From assembly GCF_001431405.1 (NCBI RefSeq), contig NZ_LDJL01000007.1:248001-312000 (forward strand): DNA of 64,000 nt, in the 5' to 3' direction. Below, in pieces: positions 26,539 through 34,373 of this stretch. Numbering within the stretch: the stretch's first letter is position 1; the number at the start of each line of letters is the position of its first letter. Both the position numbers and the translations under genes were made by a program. Source of the stretch: Pseudoxanthomonas dokdonensis. Lineage in GTDB: Bacteria > Pseudomonadota > Gammaproteobacteria > Xanthomonadales > Xanthomonadaceae. The notes beneath the pieces were generated by a model, which worked only from the letters and a program-made list of their open reading frames with translations, did not search any database and was not told the origin of the DNA.

Positions 26539-29019
26539 TCAGGCCGCGGCGCGTGAATCACCGCGTTGCGCGGCTGGCAGATCGTAGTAACTGGCGGCAC
26601 GCAGTTCGTGCGGATCGAAGTCGTCGACGGTGATGGTTTCCAGGGTCAACTCGCGCAGCTCTTCCAGTTGCACGCGTTCTTCCTGGGTGATCCAGCCCTC
26701 GCGCACGCCTTCGTCCAGCTGCGAAGCGAAATCCAGGGCCTCGATGTCGCTGTTCTTCAGCGCCTTCAGGAACTTGCGCTCGACCGGCTCGGCCAGGATG
26801 GCCTTGGCCAGGTAACTGTTGATGCGGCCACCTGGATTGTTTTCGCAAGGGGTCATGAAGACGCCGCTGGCCAGCCGCTCGCGGGCTTCGTTCGGTGCCA
26901 TCAGCAGCGCAGCGACGCGATGGCTCAGGCGATCGCCCGGTGCGACCGCACGCCGGCCCCACGGGAAGATCAAAGCCCACATCAACCAGCCGACCGGACG
27001 GATCGGGAAGTTGCGCAGCGCCGACGACAACGCCAGTTCAATCTTGTGCACGCTGTCGTGGAAGGCCCAGGCCAGCAGCGGCTGGTCAGCGACCGGCGCG
27101 CCTTCGTCGTGGTAACGCTTGATCATCGCGCTGGTCATGTAGATGTGGCTCAGCACATCGCCGAGACGGCCGGACAACGATTCCTTGAACTTGAGCTTGC
27201 CACCCAGCATCAGCAGCGAGACGTCGGACATCAGCGCCAGGTTGGCCGAATAGCGATCCAGCTTGCGGAAATAGCGGCGGGTGTAGTCATCGCCCGGCGC
27301 GGCACCGATGCGGGCACCGGTCAGGCCAAACCAGAACGAGCGCACCGCGTTGGAGATGGCAAAGCCGATATGACCGAACAGGTTCTTGTCGAATGCATCC
27401 AGGCCGGCCTGGTGATCCGGATCCTGTGCCGCTTTCATTTCCTGCATCACCCAGGGATGGCACAGGATCACGCCCTGGCCGAAGATCAGCAGGCTGCGGG
27501 TCATGATGTTGGCACCTTCGACGGTGATGCCAATCGGCGCGGCCTGCCAGCCGCGGCCTGCAAAATTGCGTGGGCCGAGGATGATGCCCTTGCCGCCGAT
27601 GACATCCATCACGTCACTGATGACTTCGCGGCCCATGGTGGTGCAGTGGTACTTGGCGATCGCCGAAGGCACCGAGGGCACGTCGCCGCGGTCCACCGCC
27701 GCAGCGGTGGCCTGTGCCAGCGCACTGGCGGCGTAGGCCCTGCCGCCGATGCGGGCAAGTGCTTCCTCGACGCCCTCGAAGCGGCCGACCGAAAGGCCGA
27801 ACTGCTTGCGGATGCGGGCATAGGCACCCGTCACTACCGCACCGGCCTTGGCGCCGCCACTGGCAGTGGAGGGCAGGGTGATCGAACGACCCACCGCCAG
27901 GCATTCGTTGAGCATGTTCCAGCCCTTGCCGACCATGTCGACGCCGCCGATCAGCTGGCTCAGCGGGATGAACACTTCCTTGCCGTGGATCGGGCCGTTC
28001 TGGAACGGCGAGTTGAGCGGGAAGTGGCGACGACCGATTTCAACGCCTTCGGTATCGCGCGGCAGCAACGCCAGGGTGATGCCGATGTCGCGGGTTTCGC
28101 CCAGCAGGCCATCGGGGTCGTACATGCGGAAGGCCAGGCCGATCAGCGATGCCACCGGCGCCAGGGTGATGTAGCGCTTGTCAAAAGTCAGCTTGACGCC
28201 CAGCACGTTGGCGCCATTCCACTCGCCTTTGCAGACAATGCCGAAGTCGGGAATCGAGGTCGCATCGGAACCGGCGAACGGACCGGTCAGGCCGAAGCAG
28301 GGGACTTCCTCGCCATTGGCCAGGCGCGGCAGGTAATAGTCCTTCTGCTCCTTGGTGCCGTAGTGAGCCAGCAGCTCGCCCGGCCCCAGTGAGTTGGGCA
28401 CACCGACGGTGGAGCTGACCACACTGGAAACCGATGCGATCTTCTGGATGACCTTGTGGTGAGCCAGCGCGCTGAAGCCCAGGCCACCGTATTCCTTGGC
28501 AATGATCATGCCGAAGAACTTGTTCTTCTTGATGAAGTCCCACACGTGCGGCGGCAGATCCGCATACACATGGGTGATTTCCCAGTCATTGGTCATCCGG
28601 CACAGTTCTTCGACCGGGCCATCCAGAAACGCCTGTTCCTCCGCGGTCAGGGTCGGCTTGGGATAGTTGAGCAGGGTCTGCCAGTCCGGGTCGCCGGTGA
28701 ACAGCTGGCCTTCGAAACCGACCGAACCGGTCTCCAGCGCGATGCGCTCGGTCTGCGACAACGGCGGCAACACCTTGCGGAAGAAGGTCAGCAGCGGCGC
28801 GGTCAGCAGTGGCTTGCGGATCGCCGGTACCAGCAGCGGCACCGCGATCAACAGAGTGATGATGCCGACCACGATCGTCGCCGCATGGCTGGCGCCAAGC
28901 AGCCAGCAGGCGACCAGCGCGGTGAAAGTGATGGCAACCCAGGTGGCCAGCCGCATGCGGTGGTAGGCAGCAAACGCGCCCGCCAGCAGGAAGGCAAGGA
29001 AGGGGACAAGAATGCTCAT
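26539..29019 (-). CDS. fadE: Acyl-CoA dehydrogenase FadE
   Basis: The 826-residue enzyme has the length and layout of Escherichia coli FadE: N-terminal TM helices (~residues 1-60), a linker, then the acyl-CoA dehydrogenase core. Landmarks are the YGGLGFSALAHHKV region (~175-190), the substrate/FAD strand CFGLTGPFAGSDATSIPDFG (~245-265), the GRSITLPSTASGGAK segment (~390), and IGGKGIILGPRNFAGRGWQA (~475-495). It oxidises acyl-CoA to trans-2-enoyl-CoA, the first step of beta-oxidation, at the membrane. It overlaps the upstream alpha/beta hydrolase gene by 4 bp (ATGA) and is thus coupled. The divergent TetR regulator probably controls both genes. Confidence 0.95.
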   Translation of the reverse strand: MSILVPFLAFLLAGAFAAYHRMRLATWVAITFTALVACWLLGASHAATIVVGIITLLIAVPLLVPAIRKPLLTAPLLTFFRKVLPPLSQTERIALETGSVGFEGQLFTGDPDWQTLLNYPKPTLTAEEQAFLDGPVEELCRMTNDWEITHVYADLPPHVWDFIKKNKFFGMIIAKEYGGLGFSALAHHKVIQKIASVSSVVSSTVGVPNSLGPGELLAHYGTKEQKDYYLPRLANGEEVPCFGLTGPFAGSDATSIPDFGIVCKGEWNGANVLGVKLTFDKRYITLAPVASLIGLAFRMYDPDGLLGETRDIGITLALLPRDTEGVEIGRRHFPLNSPFQNGPIHGKEVFIPLSQLIGGVDMVGKGWNMLNECLAVGRSITLPSTASGGAKAGAVVTGAYARIRKQFGLSVGRFEGVEEALARIGGRAYAASALAQATAAAVDRGDVPSVPSAIAKYHCTTMGREVISDVMDVIGGKGIILGPRNFAGRGWQAAPIGITVEGANIMTRSLLIFGQGVILCHPWVMQEMKAAQDPDHQAGLDAFDKNLFGHIGFAISNAVRSFWFGLTGARIGAAPGDDYTRRYFRKLDRYSANLALMSDVSLLMLGGKLKFKESLSGRLGDVLSHIYMTSAMIKRYHDEGAPVADQPLLAWAFHDSVHKIELALSSALRNFPIRPVGWLMWALIFPWGRRAVAPGDRLSHRVAALLMAPNEARERLASGVFMTPCENNPGGRINSYLAKAILAEPVERKFLKALKNSDIEALDFASQLDEGVREGWITQEERVQLEELRELTLETITVDDFDPHELRAASYYDLPAAQRGDSRAAA

Positions 29020-29990
29020 GCGGTTACTCCGGAAGCGGATGCGGGGGTATGGAAAGAAGCAGGTTCATCGGAACCATCGTCGGCCGACCGCAGCTCGGCC
29101 AGATATTGCAACACGTGCGCGGTAAACGTGTCGTTGTCTTCGCCGGCCAGCATGTGGCTGGCGTCAGGCAGTTGCAGGTGTCGGGCGTGCGGGACCAGGC
29201 GCAGGAACTCGTCCACCGTTTCCGCCGACACCAGGTCGCTGCGACCTCCACTGATCAACAGGACCGGACAGGTCAGCTTGCCGGCGGCTTCGGCGATCAG
29301 ATCCTGATGCTGCTCGCTGTCGCGCGCCAACTCGTCGATCAGGCGCGGATCCCAATGCCAGCGCCAGCGTCCATCCTGCCCTTGTCGCAACGAGTCACGC
29401 AACTGATCCGGCGTGCGTTGCGATTTGCGATGGGGCAGATAGGCGGCGATGGTATCGGCGGCATCCTGCAGCGATTCGAATCCCTGTGGGAACGCGGTCA
29501 TGAAACCCAGCACGCGCTCGAGCCCGGCCGATTCCCATCGCGGGGTGATATCGACCAGCACCATGGCCCGGAACAGCCCGGGCCAGCGTGCTTCGGCGAC
29601 CATCCCGAACAGGCCGCCCATCGAAGCGCCAACCAGCACCGGGGCAGTGGATTGTTCGCCGGCGACGATGATCAGATCGTCGGCGAATTGTTCGCCGGTA
29701 TAGACCAGATCCGGCGGGTTGCGCGCCGAGTCGCCGTGGCCACGAGCGTCATAGCTGATGCCGGCGTGACCGTGACGGGCAAGCGTGTCCGCGGTCCGGA
29801 CCCAGGCATGCCGGGTCTGGCCGAAGCCGTGGCAATAGACCACCGGCGTGCCGGCGGCATGGGCGTCGCGCGGGGCGGGGGCGAACCGGCTGACTGCCAA
29901 AGTGCTTGCATGCGAGCCAGCCACAGTGCCGATCTCGGAGGACGAGCGACTCGGCGACGACAGACCTTGGACGGGGGCGGGATTAACCAT
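29016..29990 (-). CDS. Alpha/beta hydrolase
   Basis: The 324-residue protein has a classical alpha/beta hydrolase core: oxyanion strand VVYCHGFGQTRHAW (~49-62), the YDARGHGDS motif (~80-88), nucleophile elbow GASMG (~119-123), acid residue in SGGRSDLV (~246-253) and catalytic His in DASHMLAGED (~276-285). The first ~35 residues are not part of the fold. No signal peptide or membrane helix is evident. It is first in a two-gene unit with fadE (4-bp overlap), so an acyl ester or acyl-CoA linked substrate is likely. Its start codon lies inside the palindrome described at 29983-30004. Confidence 0.88.
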   Translation of the reverse strand: MVNPAPVQGLSSPSRSSSEIGTVAGSHASTLAVSRFAPAPRDAHAAGTPVVYCHGFGQTRHAWVRTADTLARHGHAGISYDARGHGDSARNPPDLVYTGEQFADDLIIVAGEQSTAPVLVGASMGGLFGMVAEARWPGLFRAMVLVDITPRWESAGLERVLGFMTAFPQGFESLQDAADTIAAYLPHRKSQRTPDQLRDSLRQGQDGRWRWHWDPRLIDELARDSEQHQDLIAEAAGKLTCPVLLISGGRSDLVSAETVDEFLRLVPHARHLQLPDASHMLAGEDNDTFTAHVLQYLAELRSADDGSDEPASFHTPASASGVTA

Positions 29991-30004
29991 ACGGACTAGT
30001 ATGG
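29983..30004. promoter_or_regulatory. Candidate TetR operator at the fadE-unit start
   Basis: CCATAC-N6-GTATGG (29987-30004) is a perfect inverted repeat that includes the start codon of the hydrolase gene. The 10-mer TTAACCATAC (29983-29992) recurs in reverse complement at 30119-30128, just before the TetR gene. This arrangement suggests one regulator controlling both divergent units. Confidence 0.6.
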
Positions 30005-30118
30005 ACCGCGCCCGGAGGCGTCGTCAATCCGCGCCGGCCGTCATCGCGCGCAATCGCAAGCATTTGATTTCACTGATTTTATGCTGCAGCGCAGCAACGT
30101 ACTCCAACACACCGCGGC

Positions 30119-30128
30119 GTATGGTTAA
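30119..30128. promoter_or_regulatory. Second copy of the operator half-site before the TetR gene
   Basis: GTATGGTTAA is the exact reverse complement of TTAACCATAC at 29983-29992. It lies 9 bp before the TetR start codon, suited to autoregulation. Confidence 0.5.
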
Positions 30129-30136
30129 ATGGCGGC

Positions 30137-30760
30137 ATGCGCACAACTGACTCCGATGCTGGTTCACATGCAGCCGCCGGCCAGCCGGCCGCGTCACGTC
30201 CACGCAATTCACGCCTGAGCGCCGACGACTGGGCGCAGGCGGCGCTGGATCTGATTGCCGAACAGGGCGTGGCGGCGGTGGCGGTGGAACCGCTGGCACG
30301 ACGACTCGGGGTGACCAAAGGCAGCTTCTACTGGCATTTCCCGTCGCGCGATGCGTTGCTGCAGGCAGCCCTTGAGCGCTGGGAAGTCGTGGAACAGGAA
30401 AACGTGTTCGGCAGCCTCGAGCAGGTGCCCGATCCAGGTGAGCGCCTGCGCGCGCTGTTCCAGCTGGTTGGCCACGAAGTCACCCCGCACATCATCTATA
30501 GCGAGCTGCTGAAGGCACTTGACCATCCGGCGGTGCAACCGGTGATCAACCGCGTCTCGCAGCGCCGGATGGAATACCTGGTGGCCTCGTTCCGCCAGGC
30601 CGGCCTCGGCCGGACCGAGGCCCAGCACCGGGCCCGCCTGACCTACGCCGCCTATGTCGGCTTCCTGCAGCTGTCACTGCAACTGCAGCAACCGAAGATG
30701 AGCCACGAAGAGTTCGACGCCTATCTGGAGCATGTGATCACGACGTTGATTCCGGCTTGA
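30137..30760 (+). CDS. TetR/AcrR family transcriptional regulator
   Basis: The 207-residue protein has a TetR N-terminal helix-turn-helix (~residues 28-75): WAQAALDLIAEQGVAAVAVEPLARRLGVTKGSFYWHFPSRDALLQAAL in outline, with the recognition helix at GVTKGSFYWHF. The C-terminal ligand-binding domain is all-helical and not assignable to a ligand. It is divergently transcribed from the hydrolase/fadE unit with 146 bp between them, and both start sites carry a copy of the same motif. By position, an acyl-CoA or fatty-acid ligand and repression of fadE are plausible. That assignment is inference. Confidence 0.92.
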   Translation: MRTTDSDAGSHAAAGQPAASRPRNSRLSADDWAQAALDLIAEQGVAAVAVEPLARRLGVTKGSFYWHFPSRDALLQAALERWEVVEQENVFGSLEQVPDPGERLRALFQLVGHEVTPHIIYSELLKALDHPAVQPVINRVSQRRMEYLVASFRQAGLGRTEAQHRARLTYAAYVGFLQLSLQLQQPKMSHEEFDAYLEHVITTLIPA

Positions 30761-30935
30761 GGCATGAGATTCTCCACGCTTCATCTGCGTGGCGCTGAAT
30801 TCGCTGTTGTTGCCGTGATGTAGTTTCAGCAGTGCGACTGCGTTGAGCAGCCGATGGCGCACTGCAGACGGTCTCGGACCTGCGTATCCATGCCCTCTTC
30901 TGGTGCACGTAGCAGCCAAGCAGATTCGAGTCGAA

Positions 30936-30980
30936 CGTAATCGCGGTTATCACCCCCCATGTAAAAACAACGTTACCCTC
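30936..30980 (+). promoter_or_regulatory. Two-part promoter motif of first large receptor
   Basis: The 312 bp between the TetR gene and the receptor hold no gene. They contain CGTAAT-N2-CGGTTA (30936-30949) and, 25 bp after the start of that element, GTAAAA-N4-CGTTACCCTC (30961-30980). Both recur with the same 25-bp offset before the second receptor (34238, 34263), and the second element again before the third (42989). Distance from GTAAAA to the ATG is 112 bp. The TACCCT end could be a -10 box without a good -35, as in activator-dependent promoters. Confidence 0.65.
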
Positions 30981-31072
30981 AATGCTGCAGGTGTCATTTG
31001 GCACTTGTTCATTTGGGCTGTGCCGGGGGACGGCATGGCTTTTTCGAATTTCATCGAGAGAGGGTGTGACGA

Positions 31073-34060
31073 ATGACTGTTCAACGAACTGGTCGCCTTC
31101 GGCTGGCCAAAGGGATCAAACGTACTGCTCTGAGTCTGGCATTGGGGGCCTGCTTCATCGGCGGCGTGCAGGCGCAATCGAACACGGCGGGTGCGGTATT
31201 CGGCCGTGCGGAAGCCGGTGACACCGTCACCATCAGCAATCCGGCCAATGGCTTCAGCCGCACCATCACGGTCGGCAGCGATGGCACGTATCGCGTCGCG
31301 CAGCTGCCCAACGGCAAGTATCAGATCAGCCGCAATGGCGCTGAAACCCGCGAAGTCAACATCAGCGTGGGCACCTCCGCCAGCGTCAACTTCGTCGACA
31401 GCGATGCCAAGACGCTGGAAGCCGTAACGGTGATCGGCACCGTCGTCAATCCGATCGATGTTTCATCCGTTGAATCGACCGTGGTACTGACCGAAGAACA
31501 GATTGACCGGATGCCGATCAGTCGCGACACCACCTCGCTGGCCTTGCTGGCGCCGGGTACCACGCTCGGTGACAGCCGCCTGGGCAGCAACCAGAAACAA
31601 GGCGGCAAGCTGGCCTCGTTCGGTGGTTCGTCGGTGGCGGAGAACGTGTACTACATCAACGGTTTCAATGTCACCAACCTGATCAATGGCGTGGCATTCA
31701 ATGAACTGCCGTTCGAGGCCATTTCCGAGACCCAGATCAAGAACGGTGGCTACGGCGCCGAGTTCGGTCGCTCGCTGGGCGGTGTGGTCAATGTCATCGG
31801 CAAGCGCGGCAACAACGAGTGGCATTTCGGCGGCAACGCGATCTACACGCCCAACGACATACTGCGCAGCAGCGAAGTCCGTTACGTCAAGGACCCGAAT
31901 ACAGGGGCATGGACGCAGGTCGACAGGCCAAGCTATGACCAGACACTCAAGTACAACGCCTATGCCAGCGGCCCCATCATCAAGGACAAGTTGTTCTTCT
32001 ACGTGTTGGGCCAGGGCACCGACAACACCGAAAAAGTCTACGGAAATACCCGGCAGACGCAGGACGACTCGGATGCGCCGCAGTACTACGCCAAGGTGGA
32101 CTGGCGCATCACCGACAATCACCTGTTGGAAGTGACCGCGTTCAGCGACAAGGAAACGGTGAATACCCGCACCTGGGAGTCGCTGGAAGCTTACGGCCGT
32201 GGCCGCGGTGACCAGTTGCTGCCGGACGAGTACGAATATGGTGGCGACAACTACATCGGCAAATGGACCGGCTATTTTGGTGACAACCTGACCCTGTCCG
32301 CGCTGTACGGCATTGGCAAGTACAACCACACCTCCCAACTGGGTGCCTTCGATTGCCCGTTCGTCCGCGATTACCGTAACTCGCCCAGCACCGACTACGG
32401 TTGCTGGACCGCCTCCAGTGGTGACGACCCGCGTTCCAATGAAGAACGCAAAGCCTATCGCTTCGATGCCGAATGGGTCGTCGGCGACCACACCCTGCGC
32501 TTCGGCCTGGACAATGAGGAGTACGACTTCCTCGGCGGTACCGTCTACACCGGTTATGACGGGACCACCCGCCAGATCCGTACGTTGGCCGCAGGTGGAC
32601 AGTTGCTCAATGCCGGTTACGTCAACAACACCGGTGCACCGATTGACTACGTGCAGATGCGCCACTTCGAGAATGGTGGCCAGTTCACCCTGAAGAATTC
32701 GGCCTACTACCTCGAAGACTCGTGGCAGATGACCGACAACTTCGTGGCCTACCTGGGCATCCGCAACGAATCGTTCGAGAATCTGAACGCGGCCGGTAAC
32801 AGCTTCATCAAGGTCGACAATACCTGGGCACCACGTCTGGGCTTTTCATGGGACGTAAACGGCGACTCCACCTTCAAGTTCTTCGGTAACCTGGGTCGCT
32901 ACTACATCCCGGTGATGGGTAACACCAACATCCGCCTCGCCGGTCAGGAGCTGGACTACACCGACTACTACGTATTCGACGGAACCTTCAGCAATGATCA
33001 GTACGAGGAGCCTGGCCGCGGTGCACAGCTGGGCAGCCGCTTCTACGCGTCCAACGGCGACACCCCGGACCCGCGCACGGTGGTCGACCCCAATATCGAG
33101 CCGATGTACCAGGATGAACTGATCCTTGGCTTCCAGTACCAGCTGTCGGAGATGTGGGTGGGCGGCCTGCGCGGCGTGTACCGCAAGCTCAATACGGTCA
33201 TGGATGATTACTGCTCCTATGAGCAGCCGTACCAGTGGGCGGTCGGCAATGGCTACAGTGCTGACGAAGCCGACATCATCGGCACTGCGGTGGCGCACTG
33301 CTTCCTGATGAACGTGGGCGAAGATCTGACCATGAATGCCGATCTCGGCAGTGGCGAGCTGACCTCCATCACCATACCGGCCGATGCGCTGGGTATCCCG
33401 GAAGCCAAGCGCAACTACAGCGCGCTGGAAGTGTTCTTCGAACGTGTGTGGGACGGAAAATACTGGGTGCAGGGCTCCTACACCTATTCGCGCAGCATCG
33501 GTAACACCGAGGGCTACGTGAAGTCGGACATCGGACAGGACGACGCCGGTATCTCGGCCGGCTTCGATTATCCGGTATTGACCGATGGCGGCTACGGCTA
33601 CCTGCCCAATGATCGCCGGCATGCTTTCAAGTTGTTTGGTGCGTACCAGATCACCGACCAGTGGTCGGTCGGTGGCAACTTCATCGTCCAGGCCGGCCGA
33701 CCGTTGAACTGCTTCGGCGCGGTGCCGCAGAACGATGACGGTACCTATGGTGATGGCCACTGGCTGGAGCCGGGCTACGATGGCTATGCCTCGTATTGCA
33801 ATGGAGAACTGGTGCCGCGTGGTTCGCTTGGCAACCTGGAATGGAACAGTACGTTGAGTTTGAACCTGACCTACACGCCGAGTTGGGCGGAAGGCCTGCG
33901 CCTTACCGCTAACGTGTTCAATGTCCTCAACGACCGCAGTGTGCTGAGTGTCAACGAACAATGCGAGTTCGGCCTGGGTAGTACCGAAGCCAACTGCTTC
34001 CAGCCCAACGCGACCAACAATGCGCGCCGCGCCAGCTTCACCATCGAGTACGACTTCTAA
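31073..34060 (+). CDS. TonB-dependent receptor with N-terminal carboxypeptidase-regulatory-like domain (Oar-like), first copy
   Basis: The 995-residue outer-membrane receptor has a signal peptide ending VQAQ (~residue 35), a carboxypeptidase-regulatory-like beta-sandwich (~residues 38-100; GDTVTISNPANGFSRTI and GTYRV), a TonB-box/plug region (~105-250; VNPIDVSSVESTVVLT, FINGFNVTN-like YYINGFNVTN, and GGYGAEFGRSLGGVVNVIGK) and a long barrel ending SFTIEYDF. The ribosome site GAGAGAGGG lies 8 bp before the ATG. It is paralogous to the next gene. An acidic Tyr-rich loop is seen around residues 627-655 (LDYTDYYVFDG, DQYEEPG). Oar-type receptors take up large or unusual ligands; this one is unknown. 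Confidence 0.93.
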   Translation: MTVQRTGRLRLAKGIKRTALSLALGACFIGGVQAQSNTAGAVFGRAEAGDTVTISNPANGFSRTITVGSDGTYRVAQLPNGKYQISRNGAETREVNISVGTSASVNFVDSDAKTLEAVTVIGTVVNPIDVSSVESTVVLTEEQIDRMPISRDTTSLALLAPGTTLGDSRLGSNQKQGGKLASFGGSSVAENVYYINGFNVTNLINGVAFNELPFEAISETQIKNGGYGAEFGRSLGGVVNVIGKRGNNEWHFGGNAIYTPNDILRSSEVRYVKDPNTGAWTQVDRPSYDQTLKYNAYASGPIIKDKLFFYVLGQGTDNTEKVYGNTRQTQDDSDAPQYYAKVDWRITDNHLLEVTAFSDKETVNTRTWESLEAYGRGRGDQLLPDEYEYGGDNYIGKWTGYFGDNLTLSALYGIGKYNHTSQLGAFDCPFVRDYRNSPSTDYGCWTASSGDDPRSNEERKAYRFDAEWVVGDHTLRFGLDNEEYDFLGGTVYTGYDGTTRQIRTLAAGGQLLNAGYVNNTGAPIDYVQMRHFENGGQFTLKNSAYYLEDSWQMTDNFVAYLGIRNESFENLNAAGNSFIKVDNTWAPRLGFSWDVNGDSTFKFFGNLGRYYIPVMGNTNIRLAGQELDYTDYYVFDGTFSNDQYEEPGRGAQLGSRFYASNGDTPDPRTVVDPNIEPMYQDELILGFQYQLSEMWVGGLRGVYRKLNTVMDDYCSYEQPYQWAVGNGYSADEADIIGTAVAHCFLMNVGEDLTMNADLGSGELTSITIPADALGIPEAKRNYSALEVFFERVWDGKYWVQGSYTYSRSIGNTEGYVKSDIGQDDAGISAGFDYPVLTDGGYGYLPNDRRHAFKLFGAYQITDQWSVGGNFIVQAGRPLNCFGAVPQNDDGTYGDGHWLEPGYDGYASYCNGELVPRGSLGNLEWNSTLSLNLTYTPSWAEGLRLTANVFNVLNDRSVLSVNEQCEFGLGSTEANCFQPNATNNARRASFTIEYDF

Positions 34061-34083
34061 GCTGCAGTGACGGATACACCACC

Positions 34084-34113
34084 GACGGCCCCCATTGGGG
34101 GCCGTCTTTTTTT
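34084..34113 (+). terminator. Rho-independent terminator of first large receptor
   Basis: GACGGCCCCC / GGGGGCCGTC (34084-34093, 34097-34106) with a 3-nt loop is followed by seven T residues. Confidence 0.95.
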
Positions 34114-34236
34114 GCCCTCCGGCTTTTTGCTGCCCGGCTTCTTTGCCTTATTGACACCAAACTTCGCTGAAGACAGAAGAAGTTCATATTATTCAATGAT
34201 TTGCGATAGATTGGGGTCGATTGGTTGCGATGTTAA

Positions 34237-34282
34237 CCGTAATTCCGGTTACGGTCCGTAAGGTAAAAGTTCCGTTACTCTC
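34237..34282 (+). promoter_or_regulatory. Two-part promoter motif of second large receptor
   Basis: CCGTAA-N6-TTACGG (34237-34254) is a perfect inverted repeat and includes CGTAAT-N2-CGGTTA. The core GTAAAA-N4-CGTTACTCTC (34263-34282) starts 25 bp after CGTAAT and 111 bp before the ATG. The remaining part of this 313-bp gap holds the terminator of the first receptor and no gene. Confidence 0.7.
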
Positions 34283-34373
34283 ATTCGCAGTCGGCTGACC
34301 TGGCCGGCGATGCGTCTGTTCATTTAGCCAAGATTTTCCAATCCAGCTGCATATGAATGAGAGAGATAGCGCA

